Positions 32,752-41,043 of a stretch of DNA of 64,000 bases are shown one piece after another. Each line of letters begins with the position of its first letter. The stretch's first letter is position 1. The notes under the pieces are model-generated. The model was not told where the DNA came from. It worked only from the letters and a program-made list of their open reading frames with translations, and did no database searches. Source of the DNA: Chitinophaga rhizosphaerae (GTDB taxonomy: Bacteria > Bacteroidota > Bacteroidia > Chitinophagales > Chitinophagaceae); NCBI RefSeq assembly GCF_003958645.1, contig NZ_RXLO01000002.1, forward strand, positions 1 to 64,000, read 5' to 3'. A program made the position numbers and the translations under genes.

Positions 32752-34191
32752 CTAATAACCCGGATTCTTGTTCATATTCGGATTGGCCGCCAGTTCCGTT
32801 TCGGGAATGGGCTGCACTCTCCTGAAGTCCGTCGTTTTTACTTCCACGTAGGCCGAATGCGCTTTCGCCCCCATGTCGGGCCGGTTAAAGGTAGCATTCC
32901 GGCGGAAGAGGTCAAACAGGCGTAACCCTTCGAAAGCCAGCTCCTTGCGGCGCTCCACGATCACTGCATTCACCAGTGCGGCGCCGGTCAAGGTATAAGC
33001 CGCCTGGTTCGGGTCGCGGTTTTGCGCTACCATGTTCAGGTATTTCTGTCCTTCGGTGTTGTTATTGAGCCGCGCTTCCGATTCGGCGAGGATGAGCAGC
33101 ACTTCCGCATAACGGAGCAGCTTGATCTCGTCGCGGTCGGTATTCGTAACGTTCTGGTATTTGTTCACGTAATGAACGGTCTGCGTACCGCGCGCACCGT
33201 CTACGATGAGGCTGCGGCGGCGGTCGGTGGCGGAATAGAGATCGTACAGCTCGTCGGTAGCCAGCATGTCGCCGAGGCTTTTGGAGGAATAGATCGCGTC
33301 CAGCCCTTCCACGCCCGCATTGGCGGTAGCGTTGTTGTTCAGTTCGAAAAGCGTTTCCTGCTTATCCGTCCGCGCTGCGTTCGACGCCCAGAAGGCCGTG
33401 AAAGCCGCTTCGGTGGCTGCGAGCGAATATCCGCCTTCATCCACTACCTTTTTAGCCGCATCGCGGGCTTTGGCGTATTCTCCCATATAGAGGTAAGCGC
33501 GGGCCTGGAGGGCTTTTGCGGCGTATTTGGACAGGAAATTCGTATTGGCGGGGTGCACATTCATACCGGCGGCGGGCATGAGGTCGAACGCCTTGTCGAG
33601 ATCGGAAACGATCTGTGCGTAGACTTCCTTCACCTTGTTGCGCGCGGGCTTGATGAGCGATCCGCCGACGCTGGTGGGCAATATCACCACCGGAACGCCG
33701 TCTGCCTCGGGGTTTTCCGCGTAGGGTTTCGCGAAGAGGTTCACGAGATAGAAATAGTTCAGCGCCCTCAACGCATACGCCTCGCCCAGCATGTGGTTCA
33801 CGTTATTGGTGGCGGCCAGGCCGGAATTGATAACGCGGTTCGCCTGTTGAATGACGAAATAGGCCGACGACCAGATGTTGGCCGCCTCGGCGGAGGAGCC
33901 CACGAACGTGTAGTTGTTCATGGGGATCAGCCGGCCGGAATTGGAGCTGGACAGGTACACGTTGTCTGCCAGCAGATCGCCGAACAGGGGCACGTTCCGG
34001 CCGAAATATAAAGATCCGGTCATGTTGCGGTACGCACCGTTCATGGCTTCCAGCATACTGCCTTCGGAGATGATGGCGTTGCCGGCCGACACGCTGGTGG
34101 AGGGCTCTTCGTCCAGGAAGTTCTTTCCGCAAGACGCTGCCGTGAAACTGGCGGCGGTCAGTATGGCGATATATGCATGTCTTTTCTTCAT
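32752..34191 (-). CDS. RagB/SusD-family surface lipoprotein (PUL B)
   Basis: 479 aa glycan-binding outer-membrane lipoprotein. The signal peptide ends in the lipobox AASC with Cys21, followed by GKNFLDEEPSTSVS, the common RagB/SusD start. TPR helices carry MLGEAYALRALNYFYLVNLF and AKALQARAYLYMGEY. The C-terminal RRKELAFEGLRLFDLFR and VQPIPETELAANPNMNKNPGY segments are classic for SusD. It follows its SusC by 12 nt and precedes the heparinase-type lyase. Confidence 0.95.
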   Translation of the reverse strand: MKKRHAYIAILTAASFTAASCGKNFLDEEPSTSVSAGNAIISEGSMLEAMNGAYRNMTGSLYFGRNVPLFGDLLADNVYLSSSNSGRLIPMNNYTFVGSSAEAANIWSSAYFVIQQANRVINSGLAATNNVNHMLGEAYALRALNYFYLVNLFAKPYAENPEADGVPVVILPTSVGGSLIKPARNKVKEVYAQIVSDLDKAFDLMPAAGMNVHPANTNFLSKYAAKALQARAYLYMGEYAKARDAAKKVVDEGGYSLAATEAAFTAFWASNAARTDKQETLFELNNNATANAGVEGLDAIYSSKSLGDMLATDELYDLYSATDRRRSLIVDGARGTQTVHYVNKYQNVTNTDRDEIKLLRYAEVLLILAESEARLNNNTEGQKYLNMVAQNRDPNQAAYTLTGAALVNAVIVERRKELAFEGLRLFDLFRRNATFNRPDMGAKAHSAYVEVKTTDFRRVQPIPETELAANPNMNKNPGY

Positions 34192-34203
34192 GTGTCAGAA
34201 TTT

Positions 34204-37200
34204 TTAAAGTCCCACGTTAATGCCGATGGTGAACGTTTTGTACTGGAACATATCCTGCGTATCGAGCCCGCTGTAGGAAACTTCCGGATCGAAGGGCAGG
34301 CGTTTATCGAACGTTTTGGTGAAGAGGTTGGTAGCCCTTCCGTACAATGCCAGTTTGGAAACGCCCAGTCTTTTCACGAATGCCAGGTTGTTGAAATCAT
34401 ATCCCAGCTGGATGTTTTTCAGGCGGATATGATCGCCTTTGTAAAGACGGTAAGTGCTCACCGTGAGATCCGACTTCGTCGTGAACTTCGGCACATCGGT
34501 GATCTGGCCCGGCGTGGTCCAGCGGTGGTCGTAGATATACTGGTATTTGTTATTGATGTAATAGTTGCCCAGCGTGAAATAAACGTCTTGCGCGCTGAGG
34601 ATGGAATATCCCAATGCATAGCTGAAATCAACGCCCAGCGAAACGCCCCTGTACGTGAACATGTTGTTGAAACCGCCTGTCGCTTTCGGAACAGACATCC
34701 GGTCCAGCGGGACCATTTTCGCATCGCCCGGTTTGTTGGTAGTAGCGGAATGGGATTCGTCGGTATAAAACAGCGGATCGCCGGTTTGCGGGTCTACACC
34801 GGCATATTCGCGCATGTAGAACGTATTGAAGCTATAGCCTTCCTTCAGGTAGAAGTTACCATTCTGCACGGGCGTATTGGCCGGCAGTTTGGTGATTTCG
34901 TTCCGGTTGAAAGCGGCGTTGAAATTACTGTTCCAGGTGAAGTTGTGGCTGCGGACGATATCTCCACGGAGCATGAATTCCCAGCCTTTGTTCGCCATGG
35001 CGCCCACGTTCTGCAACACGGAAGGGAAACCGGTGGTGAGCGAAGTCGGCACGCTGCGGATGAGCCCGTCGATATTATTATAATAGTAATCTACCGACAG
35101 CATGAACCGGTTCTTCGCGAACCCGAAATCTGCGCCTACGTCGAACTTGCGGGAAGTTTCCCAGGTAAGGTCGATGTTGCCGATCACGTTGTACGCCTGC
35201 CCGATCACACCTGCATAGGAAGATCCCAGGCCGTAGCTCACCTGTGGCAGCCATTGGTAGTTGCCGAGGCTCGCGTTGCCGGTGGTACCGTAGGAAGAGC
35301 GGAGCTTCAGCGCGGAGAAGATGCGTTGCTTTTCGAAAAACGCCTCTTCATGGAGGTTCCAGGTGCCGCCTACCGACCAGAACGTCGCGAAACGGTTGTT
35401 GGACGCGAAGCGGGAAGATCCATCGCGGCGGAGCGAAGCGTTCAGCGCGTATTTATTCTGATAGTTCACGCTGGCGTTACCGTAAGTGGAAACGAAAGAA
35501 TAATTGCTGTAATCGCCATACACGCCTTGTGGCGTACCGGCATTGCCGAGGGCCGTCAGCCCGGGGTGCGACGACGGGAAACCGATCCCGTCTGCCGACA
35601 TTTTATATTCCTTCGAACGCTGCGCTTCGTAACCCACCGAAGCCGTGGCGTAGAAATCGCTGGCCGCGTCGATGTCGTACCGGTAATCGAGCTGGTTGCG
35701 GGTGAGCCAGTTGAAGAAACGGGAGTAATAGTTGCGGCTGCGGCCTTTCAGCGTGCCGGCACCGTCGCCCATAACGGGGTTAAGGTAAGTGGTTTCTTCC
35801 AGCGTATTGTAATCGGCGCTCACGTAAGAGGTGAAAAACAGTTTGTCCCAGATGTTGTAGCGCAGCTTTGCGTTGCCGAGTGTTTTGAACATGGACAGGA
35901 AGCGTTTGTCGTTCTCCGTTGTCCACAGCGGGTTATAAATCCCCGGAAAGTTGGTGTTGCCGGAAGTGGAATTATTGATGGAACCATCGTCCTTATACGC
36001 CAGCTGGAACGGTCGTAGGCCTCGTGCGGCCCAGATGGGGTTCGACGAGAAGTTCTGCGTGGTGGGTGTGTTCTGCCCGATGTTCGAGATATTGAGGCCC
36101 AGCGATAATTGCAGGCGCTTGTTGATCTGGTGGTCGAGGTTGACGAGCCCCGAGATTCTTTTGAGGTCTGCACCGATGGTGGTGGCTTCCTGCCCGAAAT
36201 ACCCGGCCGACGCGAAGAATTTCGTTTTTTCGCCGCCGCCGTTGAGGCTCACGTTGTATTGTTGCTGTTTGCCGGTGCGGGTGATGAGGTCGTACCAATC
36301 GTTGCTTTTACCGCTGTTGAGGCCGTAGCTGTTGGCGAGGTCCTCGATCTGCGCGGGCGTGCTGCCGCCGTTGGCAAGGGCTTCGCGGAACATGATCGCA
36401 TATTGTTCCGCATTGAGCATCTTCCCCGCTTTCGGCAAAGGTATTTCGCTGGATACGCCGCCTTCCGCATCTACCCTTACCTGCGTTTTCCCGAATTTGC
36501 CGCGTTTGGTGGTGATGAGGATCACACCGGCTGCGCCGCGGGAACCGTATACCGCCGTGGCCGCCGCGTCTTTCAACACGTCGATGCGGTCGATATCGTT
36601 CTGGTTGAGGCCGGCGAGGGCGTTGGATGTGGTGGAATAGGAAGTGAGCTGGCCGGCGTTCACGATCATCCCGTCGATGACGATGAGCGGGTTATTGCTC
36701 AGCTGCAGGGAGCTGACCCCGCGGATGCGGATGTCCATGTTGGCGCCGGGCTGGCCGCTGGTGATGGGGGCCGTAAGACCGGCTACCTGGCCCTGGAGCG
36801 ACTGCGCGAAGTTGGCGAAGGGTTTGTTTTCGAGGGTGCTGCCGTTGACGGTGTTGATGGAACCGGTGGAGGTAGCGGAGGTGAAATTCCGGTAACCGTC
36901 GGTGATCACTACTTCGCCGAGGGTTTTAATGTCTTTTTCCAGTTGGATGTTGATGACGGATTGATTGGCCGGCACCTGGCGGGTAACGTAACCCACCATT
37001 TTAAAGGTAAGGGTGGCGCCTTCGGGCACGTCTTTGATTGTGTAGAAACCCTTTCCGTCGGTGATCACGGCTTTGGAGGTGCCGGTGATGGCTACTACAA
37101 CGCCCGGCATGGGGGCGCCTCCCTCGTCGGTAACGTTACCGGAAATCTGGCTGAGAATGATGCGTTCGCTGGCGGTAACCAATACCGGCCTTGCGCTGGC

Positions 37201-37320
37201 CATGCCCGGCAAAACGCCTGCGCCCATCACCGCGATGCAGAACGCCGCGGCCTTTACCGCCGCCGATTTGCGGACGGCCGACAACCGTGCATTTTTCCCG
37301 ATATGAATTGTACGATCCAT
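34204..37320 (-). CDS. SusC/RagA TonB-linked outer-membrane transporter (PUL B)
   Basis: 1038 aa importer. The N-terminal signal region (about 1-44) is followed directly by a carboxypeptidase-regulatory-like domain (about 58-140, ISGNVTDEGGAPMPGVVV). Then come a plug with RIRGVSSLQLSNNPLIVIDG and a beta-barrel ending in TIGINVGL. There is no STN domain, consistent with the absence of sigma/FecR genes here. Its leader carries a sequence box shared with the PUL C SusC leader. Works with the SusD encoded 12 nt downstream. Confidence 0.96.
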   Translation of the reverse strand: MDRTIHIGKNARLSAVRKSAAVKAAAFCIAVMGAGVLPGMASARPVLVTASERIILSQISGNVTDEGGAPMPGVVVAITGTSKAVITDGKGFYTIKDVPEGATLTFKMVGYVTRQVPANQSVINIQLEKDIKTLGEVVITDGYRNFTSATSTGSINTVNGSTLENKPFANFAQSLQGQVAGLTAPITSGQPGANMDIRIRGVSSLQLSNNPLIVIDGMIVNAGQLTSYSTTSNALAGLNQNDIDRIDVLKDAAATAVYGSRGAAGVILITTKRGKFGKTQVRVDAEGGVSSEIPLPKAGKMLNAEQYAIMFREALANGGSTPAQIEDLANSYGLNSGKSNDWYDLITRTGKQQQYNVSLNGGGEKTKFFASAGYFGQEATTIGADLKRISGLVNLDHQINKRLQLSLGLNISNIGQNTPTTQNFSSNPIWAARGLRPFQLAYKDDGSINNSTSGNTNFPGIYNPLWTTENDKRFLSMFKTLGNAKLRYNIWDKLFFTSYVSADYNTLEETTYLNPVMGDGAGTLKGRSRNYYSRFFNWLTRNQLDYRYDIDAASDFYATASVGYEAQRSKEYKMSADGIGFPSSHPGLTALGNAGTPQGVYGDYSNYSFVSTYGNASVNYQNKYALNASLRRDGSSRFASNNRFATFWSVGGTWNLHEEAFFEKQRIFSALKLRSSYGTTGNASLGNYQWLPQVSYGLGSSYAGVIGQAYNVIGNIDLTWETSRKFDVGADFGFAKNRFMLSVDYYYNNIDGLIRSVPTSLTTGFPSVLQNVGAMANKGWEFMLRGDIVRSHNFTWNSNFNAAFNRNEITKLPANTPVQNGNFYLKEGYSFNTFYMREYAGVDPQTGDPLFYTDESHSATTNKPGDAKMVPLDRMSVPKATGGFNNMFTYRGVSLGVDFSYALGYSILSAQDVYFTLGNYYINNKYQYIYDHRWTTPGQITDVPKFTTKSDLTVSTYRLYKGDHIRLKNIQLGYDFNNLAFVKRLGVSKLALYGRATNLFTKTFDKRLPFDPEVSYSGLDTQDMFQYKTFTIGINVGL

Positions 37321-37925
37321 ACTTCAGTGAAATAGAAGATTAAAGAATTGAATAATTACCGTTGTGCTCCTGCGTAAAAAGCCATTGCGGACATACGGAG
37401 AAATATGCCGCGGTGGTGCTTCATGTCTGCATGTATCGTCATAGGCAAAATGTGCAAAACCATCCATTGGCCGGCGATGAAAATACGCCTCTCCCCGACC
37501 CGATGGCCGGAATGATCGCTGTATTATAATGGAATAAATGAGATGCGTACCCGTTTCCCTGGTGACGCCTCCGGTGGAATTTGCGTTTACTTTGGTTGAA
37601 TGACTATGTAAACAAATGTAGTGCTTTTATGTAAACATTTATCCCTTTCGGTCAATTTCTTTCAAAAAATATTTAGTAGATGGTAATTTATTGTTTTTCA
37701 ATTGTATTAAACGAATGTAGGGTTTATTTGTATACAATAATAGATTCAATCGGTAAACGCGAAGGGTGAAATATTACCTAAAACGCCCTCCTTACACTGT
37801 GAAGCCTGCGGGCATAACAAGGATATTTGAAGGGCATCAAAGGAGGCCGGTTAAATATTAAACGGAAGGTTCGGGCATCGACACCGACAAAACGATCAGC
37901 AACAGGATAACAAGCGTAATTGACA
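37321..37925 (-). promoter_or_regulatory. long upstream region of PUL B susC
   Basis: About 600 nt with no credible ORF. It holds the box shared with the PUL C leader (37552-37577) and direct TATGTAAACA repeats at 37605-37614 and 37628-37637 (23 nt apart), with an inverted GTTTAC at 37584-37589. A perfect -7-like TACATTTG is at 37613-37620 (minus strand) but has no good -33 partner. This is likely the regulated promoter region of PUL B. Confidence 0.5.
37552..37577 (-). promoter_or_regulatory. conserved leader box, PUL B copy
   Basis: Minus strand reads CCACCGGAGGCGTCACC followed by AGGGAAACG. It aligns with the PUL C copy at 44620-44646 as CACC-GG-GGCG-CACC-GGGAA-CG. The two copies occur only upstream of the SusC genes that lack sigma/FecR. 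Confidence 0.5.
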
Positions 37926-37955
37926 GAAAAGCCGCCCCAAATGGAGCGGCTTTTC
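37926..37955 (-). terminator. terminator of PUL C
   Basis: AAAAGCCGC (37927-37935) pairs with GCGGCTTTT (37946-37954), giving T-tracts on either strand. It lies 20 nt after the DUF5689 stop codon. Confidence 0.82.
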
Positions 37956-37973
37956 ATGATAGAACTGCGGGAA

Positions 37974-39488
37974 TCACCTGAGTTTGGTAGCCTCTTCCCC
38001 TTCGATATCCACTAACTGCGACTCGGCCGTCAGTTTGGTATTGACCTGGATCCTCGCTTTCATCCAGCGGCCCAGGGCAGGGCTGTACTCCCCGCCCAGC
38101 TTGATGAACACGCCCGCCACGTAGCTCACGCTCAAGGTGTTGGTCCCGGAGCGGAAAAAAGGTTGCGATGCCAGTGAAATGGGATTGATCACATCGTACC
38201 AGTCGGTATTGGTGATGCGGTATCCGATCTGGTTGGCGCCTTCGGAAAGGATCTGGCCGTTCTGGCCCACCATCACCACATCCACCGGCCGCGATTCTTT
38301 CGTCACCGCCGTTCCTTCAAACACCGCCATGCCGGAGGCGTTGCCGCTGTTGGCCAGCAGGTTGCCCGTTTTCTGACCGAAGCCGTCGCCGGCGGTGCTG
38401 CCGTAGTTGAACGAACGGATCCATTTTGCGTTGGCGATGCTCGTTGAGCCGGTGCCGTTAATGAGCCTGGTGGAACATCCTACGTAGAAGAACTCCCCTT
38501 TGCTGACGGTACCCGAAGTCAGATTGAACTTGTACGTCCGCAGTCCGCCGGTCGCCCATCCGTTTTGCGGGATGCCCGTGGGCGTGGAGGTACCGGCATT
38601 ATTGGTCGTCACCAGCGAATAGTTCGTTACCGCGAAGTCGATGTCGCGGGTAGCCATCAGCTGGATATACTCGTAGTTATTGTCTGTGCTGCCGGCAGGA
38701 TCGGCCAGGAACCCGGTGATGATGATCGGCGCGATCTCCACGGTGGAGCTCAGCGTCGTAATATCATCCGCCTTGCGCACGCGCAGCTCCGGCACGAAAT
38801 TTCCGCCCGTTCCCGGTTTCATCCAGATCAGGCTGCGAAAATTCGCCAGCACGGGCATTTGCACATTCGCCAGGTCCGACTCCGGATCGGTCATCAAAGG
38901 GATATCGCCGAACCCGTCGTTCAGTAATTTATTACCGGAAAGCACATCGCCCGGGCCCGGCAGCGGATCGAACCCGCCTTTCACGATCATGCACAGCGTG
39001 CTTTGGTACACTTCCGGGTTCGCGATGATCTTGTTGGTCGTAACCCGGTTGATGGGCAGCGGATTGTTTTTGGAGATGACCTGAATCCCTGCGGCGCTCA
39101 CGCCCGCGAGCTGGAAAATCCCTTCGCGCCTGGTGAGCGTTGCCCCGGAAACGGGAATGATCACCGAATCTCCGGCTTCGTATTGCGCGGCCGCGGCGCC
39201 AACCGGGATGGCGATGCCGCGCTGCGCCAGGCGGCTGGAATCCTGCACTACCAGCATGCCATCGGGCATATTGCCGGCGCGGTGGTCAGACACCACGAGG
39301 CACCGGAGCGAATGGGCGCCGAACATATTCCCGGCATTCAACTGAAGGTCCTGCCCTTTATACATGGAGCGGATATCATAAATAGCGATGTATGGACTGA
39401 GTTTCGCGCCGGGATAGGTGTCGTCTTTCGCACATCCCCAGCAACCGGCCGCGATCAGCATTATTGTATATAAAGCGATTTTTTTCAT
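37974..39488 (-). CDS. DUF5689 surface lipoprotein (PUL C)
   Basis: 504 aa. The lipoprotein signal ends in IAAGC with Cys16. The N-terminal part (about 35-240) is the DUF5689 beta-rich domain, with ISPY-like start SPYIAIYDIR, GMLVVQDSS and the PEVYQSTLCMI segment. The remainder is a beta-sandwich lamin-tail-like domain (about 250-400) and a C-terminal strand region. DUF5689 proteins commonly follow SusC/SusD and are thought to be surface accessory binding proteins; no enzyme motif is seen. It starts 27 nt after its SusD. Confidence 0.87.
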   Translation of the reverse strand: MKKIALYTIMLIAAGCWGCAKDDTYPGAKLSPYIAIYDIRSMYKGQDLQLNAGNMFGAHSLRCLVVSDHRAGNMPDGMLVVQDSSRLAQRGIAIPVGAAAAQYEAGDSVIIPVSGATLTRREGIFQLAGVSAAGIQVISKNNPLPINRVTTNKIIANPEVYQSTLCMIVKGGFDPLPGPGDVLSGNKLLNDGFGDIPLMTDPESDLANVQMPVLANFRSLIWMKPGTGGNFVPELRVRKADDITTLSSTVEIAPIIITGFLADPAGSTDNNYEYIQLMATRDIDFAVTNYSLVTTNNAGTSTPTGIPQNGWATGGLRTYKFNLTSGTVSKGEFFYVGCSTRLINGTGSTSIANAKWIRSFNYGSTAGDGFGQKTGNLLANSGNASGMAVFEGTAVTKESRPVDVVMVGQNGQILSEGANQIGYRITNTDWYDVINPISLASQPFFRSGTNTLSVSYVAGVFIKLGGEYSPALGRWMKARIQVNTKLTAESQLVDIEGEEATKLR

Positions 39489-39515
39489 GTTGCGTTTTTT
39501 TGGACTGTATCAGCA

Positions 39516-41033
39516 TTACGGTTTCTGCCACCAAACTTCGGTCGAGATCACGTCTGATCCCTGGCGGGAAACGGCCAGTTTGTAATTGGTGGGGTTGGTG
39601 GACTGTACATACACCGGGTAGTTCATCCGCGCCGGCATCACGCCGTTGTTGCGCAGGCCGGGGCCTTTCGGGAGCACGGGGTGCCCGGTGCGGCGGTACT
39701 CGAACCACTGCTGCATGTCCATCAGGAACATCGCGTAGTATTTCTGGATGTGGATCGCTTCCATCTTTTCGTCTTCCGATCCGCTTTCGTTCCAGTGCAG
39801 GTCGGCTTTGTCGATATAATCCGTTACATCGTCCCACGCCGGGATCCACTGTTTGATGGTGTATTTGATACCTCTTGTATAATATGCTTCCGCGCTGCCG
39901 GCGATCCATCCTTTCACCACCGCTTCCGCCAGCATGAACTGCACTTCCGCCGCATTGAGCATCTGGCCGGTGAGGGCGTCTGTCTGCAGATTAAACAGTG
40001 TGGTGGTGGTTTGCGAGTAGAAGTATGATCTGCGGACGGGCGCCTGCCCCATCTGGTAACCGCTCGGCACGCCGCTGTAACCGCCCTGGTAGGGAGCGAT
40101 GCGCCAGCGGTTCACGTTGTTGTTGCCCTTTGAAGGATCGATGAGCGGATTGTTCCAGTTCACCAGATTGTTGATGAAAAACTCCCCAACGCCAGGCCCC
40201 CTGAAATCCTGCTCACGCACATTCAGGAACGGAGACACCAGCGGCCCGGCGCCCGTCCACCGGAGGATGGCCGATTGCTCGGTGGTATCGATGACCGGAT
40301 AACTCGATTTCTTCGTTTCCGCTATTTCCTTGAATTTGGCTATGGCCACATCCGCCACTTCCGCTTTCCCGGAAATGCGCATCAGCAGCCGCAGGTAGAG
40401 CGAGTTGCCGAAGCGGCGCCATTTGTTGATATCGCCGTTGAACACGGGATCGCTGTTGGCGTTGATACCGTAAGTGGTATTGTTAAGATACACGTTGGCG
40501 GTATCCAGCTTGTTGAATAGATCGAAATAGATATCCTTCTGCGCATCGAACGGCGGCTCGAAAATCGCGGAGTCGCGGGCGAGGTTGGATTGGAAATAGG
40601 GAACATCGCCGTAGGTATCGGTCAGCATGGAATACACCCAGGCCTGGCAGATCAGCGAAATACCGATATAGGAGCGGTTGTACGACCTGGGATCGCGGGC
40701 CACCTTCTCCATATCCTTAAAGTTGGTCAGTTCCGAATACCAGGCATTGTACAGGTAATCTGCCCAGGTGGCGCGGAAATCGTAGCGGAACACCTTGCCG
40801 TCTGACTCGGAAATATCCACCGACACCTGCATCAGTTCATTATTGAAATTCCGGTTGCGGATCATATTCGCCGACAGCGTATTCACCAACGCGGGCGCCA
40901 TCAGCGCATGCGCCGTGGCCACCTTCGTTTCGTTCGGGTTCGTATTGATATCGGTAAAGTCTTTGGTACATGACTGCGTCGCCATTCCGAAAAGTACCAA
41001 TGCGCCGATTATTGCGTGTTTCATCTTCTGCAT
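39516..41033 (-). CDS. SusD/RagB-family surface lipoprotein (PUL C)
   Basis: 505 aa from the ATG at 41033 (MQKMKHAII); the frame is open to 41054 but that would overlap the SusC gene. The lipobox ends in TQSC with Cys22, followed by TKDFTDINTNPNET, the SusD-like_2 start. Ligand-side helices include MLTDTYGDVPYFQSN and FGNSLYLRLLMRISGKAEV, and the C-terminus has MQQWFEYRRTGHPVLP. It follows SusC by 10 nt. Substrate unknown; SusD-like_2 with DUF5689 and no glycoside hydrolase may point to a non-glycan ligand. Confidence 0.93.
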   Translation of the reverse strand: MQKMKHAIIGALVLFGMATQSCTKDFTDINTNPNETKVATAHALMAPALVNTLSANMIRNRNFNNELMQVSVDISESDGKVFRYDFRATWADYLYNAWYSELTNFKDMEKVARDPRSYNRSYIGISLICQAWVYSMLTDTYGDVPYFQSNLARDSAIFEPPFDAQKDIYFDLFNKLDTANVYLNNTTYGINANSDPVFNGDINKWRRFGNSLYLRLLMRISGKAEVADVAIAKFKEIAETKKSSYPVIDTTEQSAILRWTGAGPLVSPFLNVREQDFRGPGVGEFFINNLVNWNNPLIDPSKGNNNVNRWRIAPYQGGYSGVPSGYQMGQAPVRRSYFYSQTTTTLFNLQTDALTGQMLNAAEVQFMLAEAVVKGWIAGSAEAYYTRGIKYTIKQWIPAWDDVTDYIDKADLHWNESGSEDEKMEAIHIQKYYAMFLMDMQQWFEYRRTGHPVLPKGPGLRNNGVMPARMNYPVYVQSTNPTNYKLAVSRQGSDVISTEVWWQKP

Positions 41034-41043
41034 GTTGAAAAAT

